In this document: positions 1 through 8,098 of the stretch, one piece after another | How the letters are laid out: every line of letters starts with the position of its first letter | How positions within the stretch are numbered: position 1 is the stretch's first letter | Assembly: GCA_964576475.1 (NCBI GenBank) | Contig: CAZNVG010000027.1 | Location: forward strand, 1-14,443 | Reading direction: 5' to 3' | DNA from: CAZNVG01 sp964576475 | Lineage (GTDB): Bacteria; Patescibacteriota; Saccharimonadia; Saccharimonadales; CAZNVG01 | DNA length: 14,443 nt | Position numbers and translations under genes: made by a program | The notes under the pieces: generated by a model | Database searches by the model: none | What the model was told of the DNA's origin: nothing | What the model saw: only the letters and a program-made list of their open reading frames with translations

Positions 1-2494
1 TGGTCTCTTCTTTAGGTAGTGGATCGTTGCCGTAGGTTGCTCGTGATGCCTTGCGCACTTTATCAGCAACTGTCTCGTATCCGTCGTCTTCCAATACAAT
101 TGTATTGCCTGACAGCGGTTCTTGCGATATTGTTGAAGCAAATCGAGCATAAAAGTTGTATGGGGGCTGGTTGGATATCTCGCTTTCGTGGATATGTGGG
201 CTAAATAGTGGCAATAGCAACTTCTCATCGGCTGGATTGCCAGTTCTAAAGCACATAACCGTACCGACATTAGCAAGCACAATCTGCACCATGCGCTGAT
301 CCTTTTGCTGTGAGGTAGATTGTTCTGCCATAGTTAGGAAAAGCTTATATTTTCTCGATTCACTAAGCATCTGCACGAACGATTGCGTAGCGAAATTCTG
401 AAACTCATCTACATACAGGTAGAATGGCTTGCGTTCGGACTGGCGTAGGCGAGCACGTCTTAAGCTAGCGAGCTGTAGCTTGGCTAACACTGTAATGCCA
501 AACAGTTCAGAAGTATCTTCGCCGATAAGCCCCTTTGAGAAGTTACAGATAAGTATCTTGCCCTCGTCAATGATCTCTTCGAAGTTAATGCTTGACTTTG
601 GTTGTTCGAGTACACGTTTAGCGCTGGCAGAAAACAAGAAACGGCCGATCTTAGCGGTAATACCGGCGGCCATCTTAACTTTCTGCATTTCTCCAGCTTT
701 GCCAAGTTCATGTCTCCAAAAGTTAACTAAATCTTTATTATCGAGCTTGGCAACAACCTTTGTCCTGTAGGCTGGGTCGTTGAGTAGCTCAAACACAGTA
801 AAGATAGTGGCATTCTCAACAGTAAGTGCTGTTTGAATAGCATTCCGCAGGACGTACTCAATACGGTGTCCACCAGTGTCTTCCTCTGAGAAAATCTTGC
901 GAAATACAGACACCAAGGCTTCGGTGACTAAATCTTTTTCTCTGATCTCCTCGTCCTCACTTAAGCCTTGCGGAATCTCAAGCAAGTTCATGCCAATAGG
1001 CCGAGTTATATCATCTGGGTTGAAGTAAACGACATCTTTAACTCGATGATCTGGTACATGGCGTAGCAGTGTTTCGGCCATATCACCGTGTGGGTCAACA
1101 ACCGCTATGCCCTTGTCATTTTGCATATCTTGCACGATGGCATACTGAAGCATAGTCGTCTTACCGTTGCCCGTGCCACCAATAATGTAAATGTGGCGTT
1201 CACGCTCAGTTTCAGTTAGCCCTATTGGTGTTTGCACGCCATGATGCGTGTTCTCTCCCAAGATAACGTCAAACTTTGGATCTTTCTTGAGTGATACTGG
1301 TGCTGGCAGCGTGCGACTGAGTGAAGTCACGAGGTTATCAGTTTTGCTTATTCTGCTGGATGGAAAGTGGTATAGGCTGGCCATTTCGGCCGTAGAGAGC
1401 ACGAGCGAACGTTTTCGGAAAAGATTAGGCAATCTTTCACTGGCGAGTCTCTTCTGGTAGCCATCAATGACTGGTAAGCGTAGTTTTGCTTTTAGGGCTT
1501 GATACGGTGGCATCGAGTAGCCATCCAAAGCAGATTTGAGAGCTGCTAACTGTCCTTTTGCTTGCCGGTTATTGGCTAAGATCCGCAAGCTCACCTGAAA
1601 AAGTGGTTGTGTGACCTTTTGATGCATAGATTCCATAAGTTCTAATTCAAACGCACTCAGAGTGCGGGCTGGACGCTGGCGTGTTTGTACTTGTGCCTGA
1701 AACGCAGCATCTCTGCTAGATTTCTCACGATGATACGTAGAGGTCGATCCGTGATATACCTCACCAACGGCATCTGTAATGCCAAGTAAACCACCTCCTA
1801 TAACCCCACTGACTTTACTCAAGCGTGAGAAACCGCCGTGTGACACTTTGTGGAGTATGTCCTCATTACCCAGAATGCGTCGTGACAATCGAGCGGCTTC
1901 ATTAAGCCTCACAGGAGTAATTACGAGCTGCATGGTCAGATGCTCGTTATCGCTGAGCTTTGTCATGGCTGCAGTCACATAAGACAATGGATCGTGCTGC
2001 TCAAACGTTTGGGGCGATGTAAGTGGCAATACGTAGTGATGCTGTTGTTTGAACTCAATGATGTCGTCAATAGTTTCTGGTGTGTAGTCGATGGGCTTTA
2101 CCTTGGCTTCAGGAATATAGGCAGCAATTGCTTTTTGCAGAACTTCAGACCAGATCTTCTCTAGATGTATCAGATAGCGGATACCATCGCGCTTAGTCGA
2201 GACAATCTCAAAATCAAGGACGGGAGCACGGTTTAGTAGACGTTCTTTCAGTGATCGGGCAGCACGAAGTCCATGGACTACAGAAAACAACTGTGCAGTT
2301 GATTCAGGTGTTTTCTCAATAGTGGCCGGAGGTGTCAGTTCAAGCCAAACCATATCGCGGTACTTAAGATATTGTCTGTTGATGAGAGCCTGAACCAAAA
2401 CAATAAGCCAATACAACACAAATAGAGCCGCAAAGACAGTAAGGACGACTAGACAGTAACGGGCTACGGTAGCGAGGTAAGCTGTGGACTCCAC
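1..2494 (-). CDS. VirD4/TraD-type T4SS coupling ATPase (3' end beyond window)
   Basis: This is a continuous reading frame of 831 codons that leaves the left edge without a stop. The protein should be the inner-membrane coupling ATPase that delivers substrate to a type IV secretion channel. A hydrophobic segment at about residues 13-36 anchors the N terminus. Walker A is GGTGNGKTT at about 439-447, followed by VVDPHGD, and Walker B is FYLYVDEFQNF with D696 and E697. This order is typical of the VirD4/TraD-like proteins of CPR T4SS clusters. About 400 residues separate the membrane anchor from the motor; I do not recognise a domain there. The GTG start at 2494 is chosen because AGGAGG (2501-2506) lies 6 nt upstream, and it overlaps the CHAP gene by 31 bp, suggesting translational coupling. 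The hydrophobic segment begins right after this start. The family is secure; the substrate (DNA or protein) is unknown. Confidence 0.88.
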   Translation of the reverse strand, partial: MESTAYLATVARYCLVVLTVFAALFVLYWLIVLVQALINRQYLKYRDMVWLELTPPATIEKTPESTAQLFSVVHGLRAARSLKERLLNRAPVLDFEIVSTKRDGIRYLIHLEKIWSEVLQKAIAAYIPEAKVKPIDYTPETIDDIIEFKQQHHYVLPLTSPQTFEQHDPLSYVTAAMTKLSDNEHLTMQLVITPVRLNEAARLSRRILGNEDILHKVSHGGFSRLSKVSGVIGGGLLGITDAVGEVYHGSTSTYHREKSSRDAAFQAQVQTRQRPARTLSAFELELMESMHQKVTQPLFQVSLRILANNRQAKGQLAALKSALDGYSMPPYQALKAKLRLPVIDGYQKRLASERLPNLFRKRSLVLSTAEMASLYHFPSSRISKTDNLVTSLSRTLPAPVSLKKDPKFDVILGENTHHGVQTPIGLTETERERHIYIIGGTGNGKTTMLQYAIVQDMQNDKGIAVVDPHGDMAETLLRHVPDHRVKDVVYFNPDDITRPIGMNLLEIPQGLSEDEEIREKDLVTEALVSVFRKIFSEEDTGGHRIEYVLRNAIQTALTVENATIFTVFELLNDPAYRTKVVAKLDNKDLVNFWRHELGKAGEMQKVKMAAGITAKIGRFLFSASAKRVLEQPKSSINFEEIIDEGKILICNFSKGLIGEDTSELFGITVLAKLQLASLRRARLRQSERKPFYLYVDEFQNFATQSFVQMLSESRKYKLFLTMAEQSTSQQKDQRMVQIVLANVGTVMCFRTGNPADEKLLLPLFSPHIHESEISNQPPYNFYARFASTISQEPLSGNTIVLEDDGYETVADKVRKASRATYGNDPLPKEET

Positions 2495-3051
2495 TGATCT
2501 CCTCCTATCTTGTCATGAATAAAGTTAAAGTACTTAGCAGAGATAGCTGCAAATGTCCGTGTACTTACCACGTTGAGGCCTTTTACGTTCATTTCAGATA
2601 TCTTCCACTCACCGCTGGCAGGGTTTACTTCACTCACATAGGCCACATGACCCCAATTACCGCCATCAGTTTGAAAGACTGCTCCAACTTCAGGCGTATG
2701 ATCCATTTGGTAGCCATCTCTTACTGCACCGTCGTCCCAAGTATTAGCATTACCCCAAGAAGTTGGCACTGGATGGCCATCTTTCAGACGTAACGCAAAA
2801 GCCCAATAGGTGCAGTTACCCCATTCGTAGCTGTCACCAGCGACTTCTGGCCCTTCGTAGAATCCTTGGACCTCGGTAGATATGGCGTAGGCAGTTTCGG
2901 AATCACTACCATTTAGATACTGGAGAGCGTTCCGGCCGAATGAAAAGACAGCTATAACTGGTAGTGAGGTTATGACAATCAGTGCAGCAACAGCAATTAA
3001 GAATTGCTTTTTAAGACTGCCCGAAAATGTGATGAGCAGTGCTGGATTCAT
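2464..3051 (-). CDS. membrane-anchored CHAP-domain peptidoglycan hydrolase
   Basis: This 195-residue protein has one hydrophobic helix at about 17-38 and then an extracytoplasmic CHAP domain. The catalytic cysteine is C80 in WGNCTYWA and the histidine is H135 in NWGHVAYV. E153 or N155 in ISEMN is the likely third active-site residue. CHAP enzymes are cysteine amidases or endopeptidases that cut peptidoglycan. In a T4SS operon such a protein fills the role of VirB1, opening the wall locally for the channel. Its ATG overlaps the VirB4 stop by 4 bp (ATGA), and its 3' end overlaps the VirD4-like gene, so all three are probably translated as a coupled unit. An alternative role is attack on a host or neighbour cell wall, but the operon position favours channel assembly. 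Confidence 0.88.
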   Translation of the reverse strand: MNPALLITFSGSLKKQFLIAVAALIVITSLPVIAVFSFGRNALQYLNGSDSETAYAISTEVQGFYEGPEVAGDSYEWGNCTYWAFALRLKDGHPVPTSWGNANTWDDGAVRDGYQMDHTPEVGAVFQTDGGNWGHVAYVSEVNPASGEWKISEMNVKGLNVVSTRTFAAISAKYFNFIHDKIGGDQWSPQLTSLP

Positions 3052-4787
3052 GGGCTAAAGACTTCTGCCGGATCGGTCGTAATGAGTGGGTGCTCTTTGT
3101 CGCTAGCCTCTACACTTACCGATACGTGGTTTTGATCAGCGATAATCAGGGCTTTACCACGACCACAGGTGAGCAGAAAATTCTCCTCAAAGCCGCTTAG
3201 ATTGAACTCACTGACGACATTTTTGATAGTTGTCGTGTCTTGTCGCATTAGAATACGAAGTGCGCTCTGTGATGCTATGGCTCGCCCATAATCACTGTGC
3301 AGGAAGTCGTTGGCTTGTTGAGAAATTATCGAAACGCCTAGGTAGTATTTGCGTGCTCTTCGAACTAATCCTGCAACAAATCGGGCACTTTCTTCATGTT
3401 CTAGTAGTAGCCAACCCTCATCGATCACTAATAGTCGCTTTTCCGGCTTGGCCTTGACTTGGTTTTGAACGAAGTTTGAGATGATCAGCATCATGATGGG
3501 TCGAAGGTTATTGGGCATGTCTTTAATGTCAAAGACTATCAACCGATTAGTAAGCTTGATATTAGTAGGGGTATTGAAAACACCGGCTAATGACCCACTA
3601 ATGTACTTCTCTAGTCGTTCACTGAGTTGTATCTGACCAAGTTCTCGTAATTCAGCGTACAGATCCTGCAGAAGTGGCTGTTCGTTCTTTGGGGCTTTTT
3701 CATAGATCTTCAGGATTGCTTTATCGACAGCAGCTTTCTCGCGCTTATCGAGTCCTTCGGCCATTAAGCTGATGACTTCAGTCAGGTCTTGGATGTGTTC
3801 GGACAAGTCCTTTTTAGTATGAAAGGTCGTGGCCAAATCAAAGGGGTTAATTTTTTCTTTACTTCTGGCTGACAGCTTTATATATGTACCGTCAACGGAC
3901 TCGGACAGGTTTTTATATTCCCGTTCAGGGTCGATCACGATAACTTTGGTGTCCTGCATGAGCTGTCGCAATATCTCAACCTTGGTTGTATAGCTTTTGC
4001 CGGCTCCCGATTGAGCAAAGGTAATCGAGTTGGCATTATGTAGGCTGAATCGATCTAAGATGACCAAGGAATTGTTAGAGTTGTTTACGCCGTAGAGAAT
4101 CCCTGACTCATGAACAAGCTCAGAAGACATGAATGGAAAGGTTAATGCCGCTGAGCTACTGTCTAAGTTTCGCTTCTGGTTCAGTTGGTCTTCTCCTCTT
4201 GGTAGAACCGTCTGGAGCGCTTCGATTTGCTGATAGCGAGCTACTTTGGTGTAGAACAATCGGGCTGACAGGGTTGTTTCGAGCATCTTTGTGACCTTAA
4301 CCAGTTCGGCTAGCGTATTTGCCCGCAGCGCAACTGATATCGAGACTTGGAACAACTTCTCCTGTCCACGCTGGATCTTATCCCGTAGTTCCATAGCAGA
4401 GTCGAGTGGATCTGTAACTTCTGAGCCAACGATCTTACCCTCCCTAATCATTTGACGTTTCCGGCTCTCTAGCTCAGTAATCTTACGGTGCAGTTTAGGC
4501 AATGCCTGTAGGGCATTTACCTCATGTAGGTGGTACGTGATATCAACGTCATGGTTGAAGTTAACCAGCGTATCAAGCCAGCCACTGTTGGCTACAAATG
4601 GGTAGCCAGATATGAATAGTGTGCGAATGTATGTGCCATCGACACATATGTAGTCAGCTTGTTCTTCAAGACCAGCATATGAGAATAAATCGGTGGTGTC
4701 TTGCTCACCAAACAGTAAGCTTAATTCCTTTGGTTTTTCCTCTCGCTGCTTCTTCCAATCACGAATGAGAGTTAGTGGGTCTGTCAT
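3048..4787 (-). CDS. virB4: VirB4-family T4SS ATPase (C-terminal motor portion)
   Basis: This 579-residue cytoplasmic ATPase powers assembly of, and transport through, the type IV secretion channel. Walker A is AQSGAGKS (258-265) with K264, and it is followed by VIVIDPEREY (283-291). Walker B is RLLVIDEGWLLL with D456 and E457. A later ISQQANDF segment (488-495) and the GRGKALII segment near 542-549 are also typical of VirB4/TraC. Family members are usually 750-850 residues, so this protein lacks the beginning of the usual N-terminal domain. The missing part appears to be the preceding gene (4784-5413). The ATG overlaps that gene's TGA in ATGA, and a ribosome site (AAGGAGG) lies inside its last codons, so the two halves are probably made in step. 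Family assignment is secure. Confidence 0.93.
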   Translation of the reverse strand: MTDPLTLIRDWKKQREEKPKELSLLFGEQDTTDLFSYAGLEEQADYICVDGTYIRTLFISGYPFVANSGWLDTLVNFNHDVDITYHLHEVNALQALPKLHRKITELESRKRQMIREGKIVGSEVTDPLDSAMELRDKIQRGQEKLFQVSISVALRANTLAELVKVTKMLETTLSARLFYTKVARYQQIEALQTVLPRGEDQLNQKRNLDSSSAALTFPFMSSELVHESGILYGVNNSNNSLVILDRFSLHNANSITFAQSGAGKSYTTKVEILRQLMQDTKVIVIDPEREYKNLSESVDGTYIKLSARSKEKINPFDLATTFHTKKDLSEHIQDLTEVISLMAEGLDKREKAAVDKAILKIYEKAPKNEQPLLQDLYAELRELGQIQLSERLEKYISGSLAGVFNTPTNIKLTNRLIVFDIKDMPNNLRPIMMLIISNFVQNQVKAKPEKRLLVIDEGWLLLEHEESARFVAGLVRRARKYYLGVSIISQQANDFLHSDYGRAIASQSALRILMRQDTTTIKNVVSEFNLSGFEENFLLTCGRGKALIIADQNHVSVSVEASDKEHPLITTDPAEVFSP

Positions 4788-5413
4788 AGTTCCTCCTTTT
4801 GGATGAATGACGAATGGAGTAGCTCGAGGGCTTGTTTGGTAAGTGGTTGAATCTTCGCCTGTTCGGGGTTGTAGAAGCTGTAGAACAGATCGAGAACCTC
4901 AAGATTACTAAGTTCTTTAGACTGCATGCCAAGTCTGGCGAGGCCTTTTTGGACAATATCTACACGCAGATTGATTTGTTCTAATATGCCATCAAAGTCG
5001 AGTTTGCCGACAAAATCGTAAGGCACTATGACGTAGAAGTAGCGGGATAGTATCTTGTTAGTCTTAACCAGTGAGCGGATAAACTCGTCGTAGTTGGTCA
5101 CCTGCTGTTTGTATATGGGGACGGTTTCGCCCGAAAGTCTATCTGCTAGCTCGGCCAAATACTTATCCATGTCAATTTCACGAGTGCGAATCAGGATTTG
5201 TAGTGGATGACCGAGTGAGTTTAGGAAACTTTCGTAGGTATCGATAATCGCGTCTTGCTCTTCCTCGCTGCGAAGTTCAAAGTTGACGGGCGAAACACTG
5301 AGTACCTTGCGGTATTTGTTGCCAGGCAGGATCAGCACGCCATCTTTGACACTCTGAATATCTATCTGATTACGAGCACTAGCTTTCCGGTTTGACTTCT
5401 GTAATATGGGCAT
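4784..5413 (-). CDS. VirB4/TraC amino-terminal domain protein
   Basis: This is a soluble 209-residue protein. It resembles the amino-terminal region of VirB4/TraC ATPases: the stretch from about 36 to 90, with VLSVSPVNFELRSEEEQ followed by QILIRTREIDMDKYL, is the characteristic early beta-strand region. It has no Walker motif, which is supplied by the next gene. A start at 5449 is also open, but the ATG at 5413 has AAAGGA 8 nt upstream and gives a first segment (MPILQKSNRK) that looks like a natural start. With this start it overlaps the end of the PrgI gene by 35 bp. It ends in the ATGA shared with the VirB4 motor gene. It is probably a separately encoded half of VirB4, either an ancestral split or a stable lineage feature. 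The assignment is by resemblance and context. Confidence 0.75.
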   Translation of the reverse strand: MPILQKSNRKASARNQIDIQSVKDGVLILPGNKYRKVLSVSPVNFELRSEEEQDAIIDTYESFLNSLGHPLQILIRTREIDMDKYLAELADRLSGETVPIYKQQVTNYDEFIRSLVKTNKILSRYFYVIVPYDFVGKLDFDGILEQINLRVDIVQKGLARLGMQSKELSNLEVLDLFYSFYNPEQAKIQPLTKQALELLHSSFIQKEEL

Positions 5414-5894
5414 ACAGTTTTCCTTTCTTGTCGGTTGAGTAGAATACATTGGCCGTTGGGTCGGCTAACAAACGTTCAATCTGTACAATCTCGGCAGTTG
5501 TTAACTTCAGTTGCTTGAGTTTCTTGCGAACTGAGGTATCTTTTTCTTCTTCAGGTTTATGTTCAGGAACATGTAAGTATTGTTCTCGGCCGTTTTGGCT
5601 GCGTTTGTCAAATACATAGTAGCGAGGCCGGAGGTTGTACCGCAGGACTGTAACCAGCCAGAGTAGAACAATCCTACCTCGTATACGAATAGCCATAACG
5701 GCGCATAAAGCCGCAAACATTACGATGGCCGCTATCTTATAAGGTGCAGCGTGCATGGCTGGTGGCAAAATGATGAACAGGCCACCGCCAAGTACAACTG
5801 GTAGCACCAACAGGACGAGCTGTGACATGCCGAGGTTTCCGACAATACGATCCTCGATTGTGGTTATTTGAGCTGGGACAATAGTTACTTTCAT
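5379..5894 (-). CDS. PrgI-family T4SS membrane protein
   Basis: This 171-residue protein begins with MKVTIVPAQITTIEDRIVGN, the typical opening of PrgI-family proteins of Gram-positive and CPR conjugation clusters. Two hydrophobic segments follow, at about 24-43 and 52-80, ending at an RYNLRPRYYVF turn. The rest is a charged cytoplasmic tail with a lysine-rich stretch (124-130). PrgI proteins occupy the place of VirB3 next to VirB4 and are thought to tether that ATPase to the membrane channel. The ATG overlaps the VirB6 stop by 4 bp (GAAATGA), and the tail overlaps the next gene by 35 bp. The position between virB6 and virB4 agrees with the family's usual neighbourhood. Confidence 0.85.
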   Translation of the reverse strand: MKVTIVPAQITTIEDRIVGNLGMSQLVLLVLPVVLGGGLFIILPPAMHAAPYKIAAIVMFAALCAVMAIRIRGRIVLLWLVTVLRYNLRPRYYVFDKRSQNGREQYLHVPEHKPEEEKDTSVRKKLKQLKLTTAEIVQIERLLADPTANVFYSTDKKGKLYAHITEVKPES

Positions 5895-7333
5895 TTCTTC
5901 TCCATTGGTTTAGAGACTTTGGCGCTGGACTGCTTAGGAGCTCTGGTCGTAGTACCGGTTTTGGGCTTAGAGTTCGATTTAGCGTTTGAGCTAGCCGGAC
6001 GAGGCCTACTGGAGTATGGCTGTACATAGTTTGTATCTTGGCTACTACGTCGCTTTCCCGATTGGTCTTCACCTTTCCCAGACATTGCTTTCTTAACACC
6101 TGTGACAGTCGCTACTGCTTTTGCACTACGAGTAGTCATGTGACTAACACCGTTCACAAACTGACCACCTAGTTTTCGAGCGTTTCGTGCACCGCCACTG
6201 ACGTAGCTGAACTGCATCATGACGCTTTGCGTCTTAAGGAGTGCAATCAGGGTGGCTAAGCCAGTAACCATCGACATAAGTACGTTAGGAATTTGATCGT
6301 TTGTCCCGATGCCTACAAATAGCGATGCCGATAGTTGCAGGATCACGACATGTACAAATAGAACGAAGATGGTTGTTAAGTAGGTCTTGGCGGCAGTTTC
6401 AGAAAAGTCTCTGAAGCCAGGAATTAGCCAAGCTAGTAGTACGGCTGGCGACAAGACTGCACCGATGTAGAGTGTGATGAGTCGTCCGACATAGTAAACC
6501 AACAGAATGACGGAGAATATCAAAAAAGCGACCATGATGAGTAGTGCTGCTATGCCCTGACCGCCGGACTGCTTAACGACTAGTGTTAGAACTCCCCAGA
6601 TTGATACGTCACCAGTAGCTGATGAGATAGCACGAATCATGACGTTGCTAACTTGTATGATTCCATCAATGAGGAATATCGAAGTATTCATGGCTAAGAA
6701 TACGAGTGCCAGTCGAGGTAATAGATGTTTGAACTCAATCTCTTCAAACCCAAAAGTGGTAGCACTCATGACATGGAAGCCTATTAAGGCGACCACCAAT
6801 ACAAACAGCGCGTCAGCAATGCCGACCATACCCAGCCATAAGTTGAAGACAGCTGAGTTCTTGGCCAGTAGTTCGGTAGAGGTTGTGAAGTGTGACAGTG
6901 CGCTAAGGAACGGTTGAGCCACAGACTGAATAATATTGTTCAATACTCCAGTGATTGCCCTAATGATGACGGCAACCAGGCCGTTATTTACCTTATCAGG
7001 TTCAATTGCTTGAAGCTGTGGCAGATTGGAACCCTGAATTGCGTGTGTGCCACCGTAGGCGTTTGTCAGGATTGTGGTTAGCGTTGCAGCAGCAATAACT
7101 ATGATGAGTCCTAACAGGGAATTCTTGATAACTCTTTTGGCGTGATCCAGATTCTCGGGATTACCGGCACTGGTCATGTAGTTATAGCCACCGTAGACAA
7201 TGAAGAATATACAAGCTAACGATGCAACTGCACAGAGTGTTCTAATCGCTGGCGCAACATATGACTGCATGACTGAAGCAGCCGATGCTGAATCGGCCAT
7301 GATGCTGAGCGGCATGGCGGCTATGTTCAACAT
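5891..7333 (-). CDS. VirB6/TrbL-like channel protein with N-terminal VirB2-like pilin domain
   Basis: This 480-residue polytopic membrane protein is the likely inner-membrane channel of the T4SS. Hydrophobic segments lie near 33-52, 71-92, 117-137, 165-188, 205-225, 261-282, 286-305, 318-340 and 350-367. After them comes a basic, Ser/Pro/Lys-rich tail (about 383-480) that is probably disordered and cytoplasmic. The first 92 residues repeat the plan of the separate pilin gene upstream: two helices flanking YMTSAGNPENLDHAKR, which in the pilin is YMTSSGNPDNLDRAKR. The protein therefore looks like a pilin-like domain joined to a VirB6 body. The ATG at 7333 has AGGAAT about 5 nt upstream and lies 8 bp after the pilin stop. 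The VirB6 call rests on topology, length and operon position, because this family has little sequence conservation. Confidence 0.8.
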   Translation of the reverse strand: MLNIAAMPLSIMADSASAASVMQSYVAPAIRTLCAVASLACIFFIVYGGYNYMTSAGNPENLDHAKRVIKNSLLGLIIVIAAATLTTILTNAYGGTHAIQGSNLPQLQAIEPDKVNNGLVAVIIRAITGVLNNIIQSVAQPFLSALSHFTTSTELLAKNSAVFNLWLGMVGIADALFVLVVALIGFHVMSATTFGFEEIEFKHLLPRLALVFLAMNTSIFLIDGIIQVSNVMIRAISSATGDVSIWGVLTLVVKQSGGQGIAALLIMVAFLIFSVILLVYYVGRLITLYIGAVLSPAVLLAWLIPGFRDFSETAAKTYLTTIFVLFVHVVILQLSASLFVGIGTNDQIPNVLMSMVTGLATLIALLKTQSVMMQFSYVSGGARNARKLGGQFVNGVSHMTTRSAKAVATVTGVKKAMSGKGEDQSGKRRSSQDTNYVQPYSSRPRPASSNAKSNSKPKTGTTTRAPKQSSAKVSKPMEKK

Positions 7334-7341
7334 CTTGATTC

Positions 7342-7680
7342 CTAACTCCCGAACGCCTTTGTTGCAAGTTCTGTAACGATATTACTTATAACGAATGCAC
7401 CAATAACGATAGCGAGACCATACAACGAATGCATGATAGTTCTTTTGGCGCGGTCTAGGTTGTCTGGGTTGCCAGAGCTGGTCATGTAGCCGATACCACC
7501 AACGACTAGGAAAAGAGTCGCAATGAGGCCAGCGATAGCTGATAGAACAGTAATGATCGACTTGATAAAGCTCTCAACATTACTAACACCGCCCGTTGCA
7601 GCAAAAACAGGGTGTGCATAGACAAGCTGCAGTACAGTTAGTGTGACTGCTGTTAGTTTGACCTTGCTTCTACCCCGCAT
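7342..7680 (-). CDS. VirB2/TrbC-like pilin subunit
   Basis: This is a 112-residue precursor. Residues 1-28 form a signal peptide: a basic start MRGRSKVK, a hydrophobic core and an AHPVFA cleavage site. The mature part has two hydrophobic helices at about 43-63 and 84-103, separated by a short polar loop GYMTSSGNPDNLDRAKR. This is the layout of VirB2/TrbC-type pilins, which make the extracellular filament or line the channel. The ATG at 7680 is preferred over a GTG at 7713 because GGAGGAG sits 5 nt before it and only this start gives a clean signal peptide. It is the first gene of the T4SS operon. Small size, signal peptide and neighbours make the call good, although this class diverges quickly. 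Confidence 0.8.
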   Translation of the reverse strand: MRGRSKVKLTAVTLTVLQLVYAHPVFAATGGVSNVESFIKSIITVLSAIAGLIATLFLVVGGIGYMTSSGNPDNLDRAKRTIMHSLYGLAIVIGAFVISNIVTELATKAFGS

Positions 7681-7733
7681 GTTACTCCTCCGTGTATGTA
7701 GGAAATTTAACACACAGTATTGCGTTAGTGCAA

Positions 7734-7739
7734 ATTATA
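7734..7739 (-). promoter_or_regulatory. possible -10 box of the T4SS operon promoter
   Basis: A perfect TATAAT lies on the minus strand 54 nt upstream of the pilin start, in the 90-bp gap after the DUF898-like gene. No convincing TTGACA-like box is found 16-18 bp further upstream (the bases there read about CCTCAA). The call rests on the -10 hexamer and on its position in front of a seven-gene unit. In this AT-rich gap a chance match is possible. Confidence 0.35.
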
Positions 7740-7770
7740 TTGTATACATAAGCATTTTGAGGTGTTTGTA

Positions 7771-8082
7771 CTAGCTAAAATCAGTGTGTTCAACAACCCA
7801 TTTATGAACGCGAGGCGTGACCCAAATACTGTATATCCCTAAAGTGATAATAATCAGCGCAAGCCACTTTATCCAATTCCCAAAGAGGCCAATTCCGGTA
7901 CCCGTAAACTTTAGCCTTCTACCCTCCACAAGCGTGTGGCTGGCAATCCAACGTTGTTTAAGGACTAAAGCATACGGGTAACAAATACCAAGGGTGATGA
8001 TAGTAATTAGAAATGCCAGAAAACTGTTTAGCCAGTACGTTCCAGCTCCACCATCAAATACGAAGTTTTTTGATTTTGTCAT
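7771..8082 (-). CDS. small DUF898 (YjgN)-like membrane protein
   Basis: This 103-residue protein has hydrophobic segments at about 17-41 and 71-87 and polar ends. The features FDGGAGTYW near the N terminus, GICYPYALVLKQRW in the middle and a YSIWVTPRVHKWVVEHT ending resemble DUF898/YjgN-like proteins, although those are usually much longer and this is a single-unit version. The function of the family is not known to me. It begins 16 bp after the vsr-like stop, so it could be cotranscribed with that gene, and it ends 90 bp before the pilin gene. A TATAAT at 8093-8098 lies only 10 nt before its ATG, which would leave almost no leader, and there is no good Shine-Dalgarno sequence. It may belong to either flanking block. 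Confidence 0.65.
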   Translation of the reverse strand: MTKSKNFVFDGGAGTYWLNSFLAFLITIITLGICYPYALVLKQRWIASHTLVEGRRLKFTGTGIGLFGNWIKWLALIIITLGIYSIWVTPRVHKWVVEHTDFS

Positions 8083-8098
8083 AACTTTTTGAATTATA

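Noticed and set aside
429..770. 113-codon open frame on the plus strand
   Set aside because: It lies entirely opposite the conserved motor part of the VirD4-like gene and its product has no recognisable pattern, so it is a shadow of that gene.
7681..7713. Longer pilin reading from a GTG at 7713
   Set aside because: The strong GGAGGAG site lies inside this extension, directly in front of the ATG at 7680, and only the shorter form starts with a proper signal peptide.
7681..7770. Terminator hairpin between the DUF898-like gene and the T4SS operon
   Set aside because: Only a 4-bp TTGC/GCAA arm pair was seen, with no stable GC stem followed by a T run.
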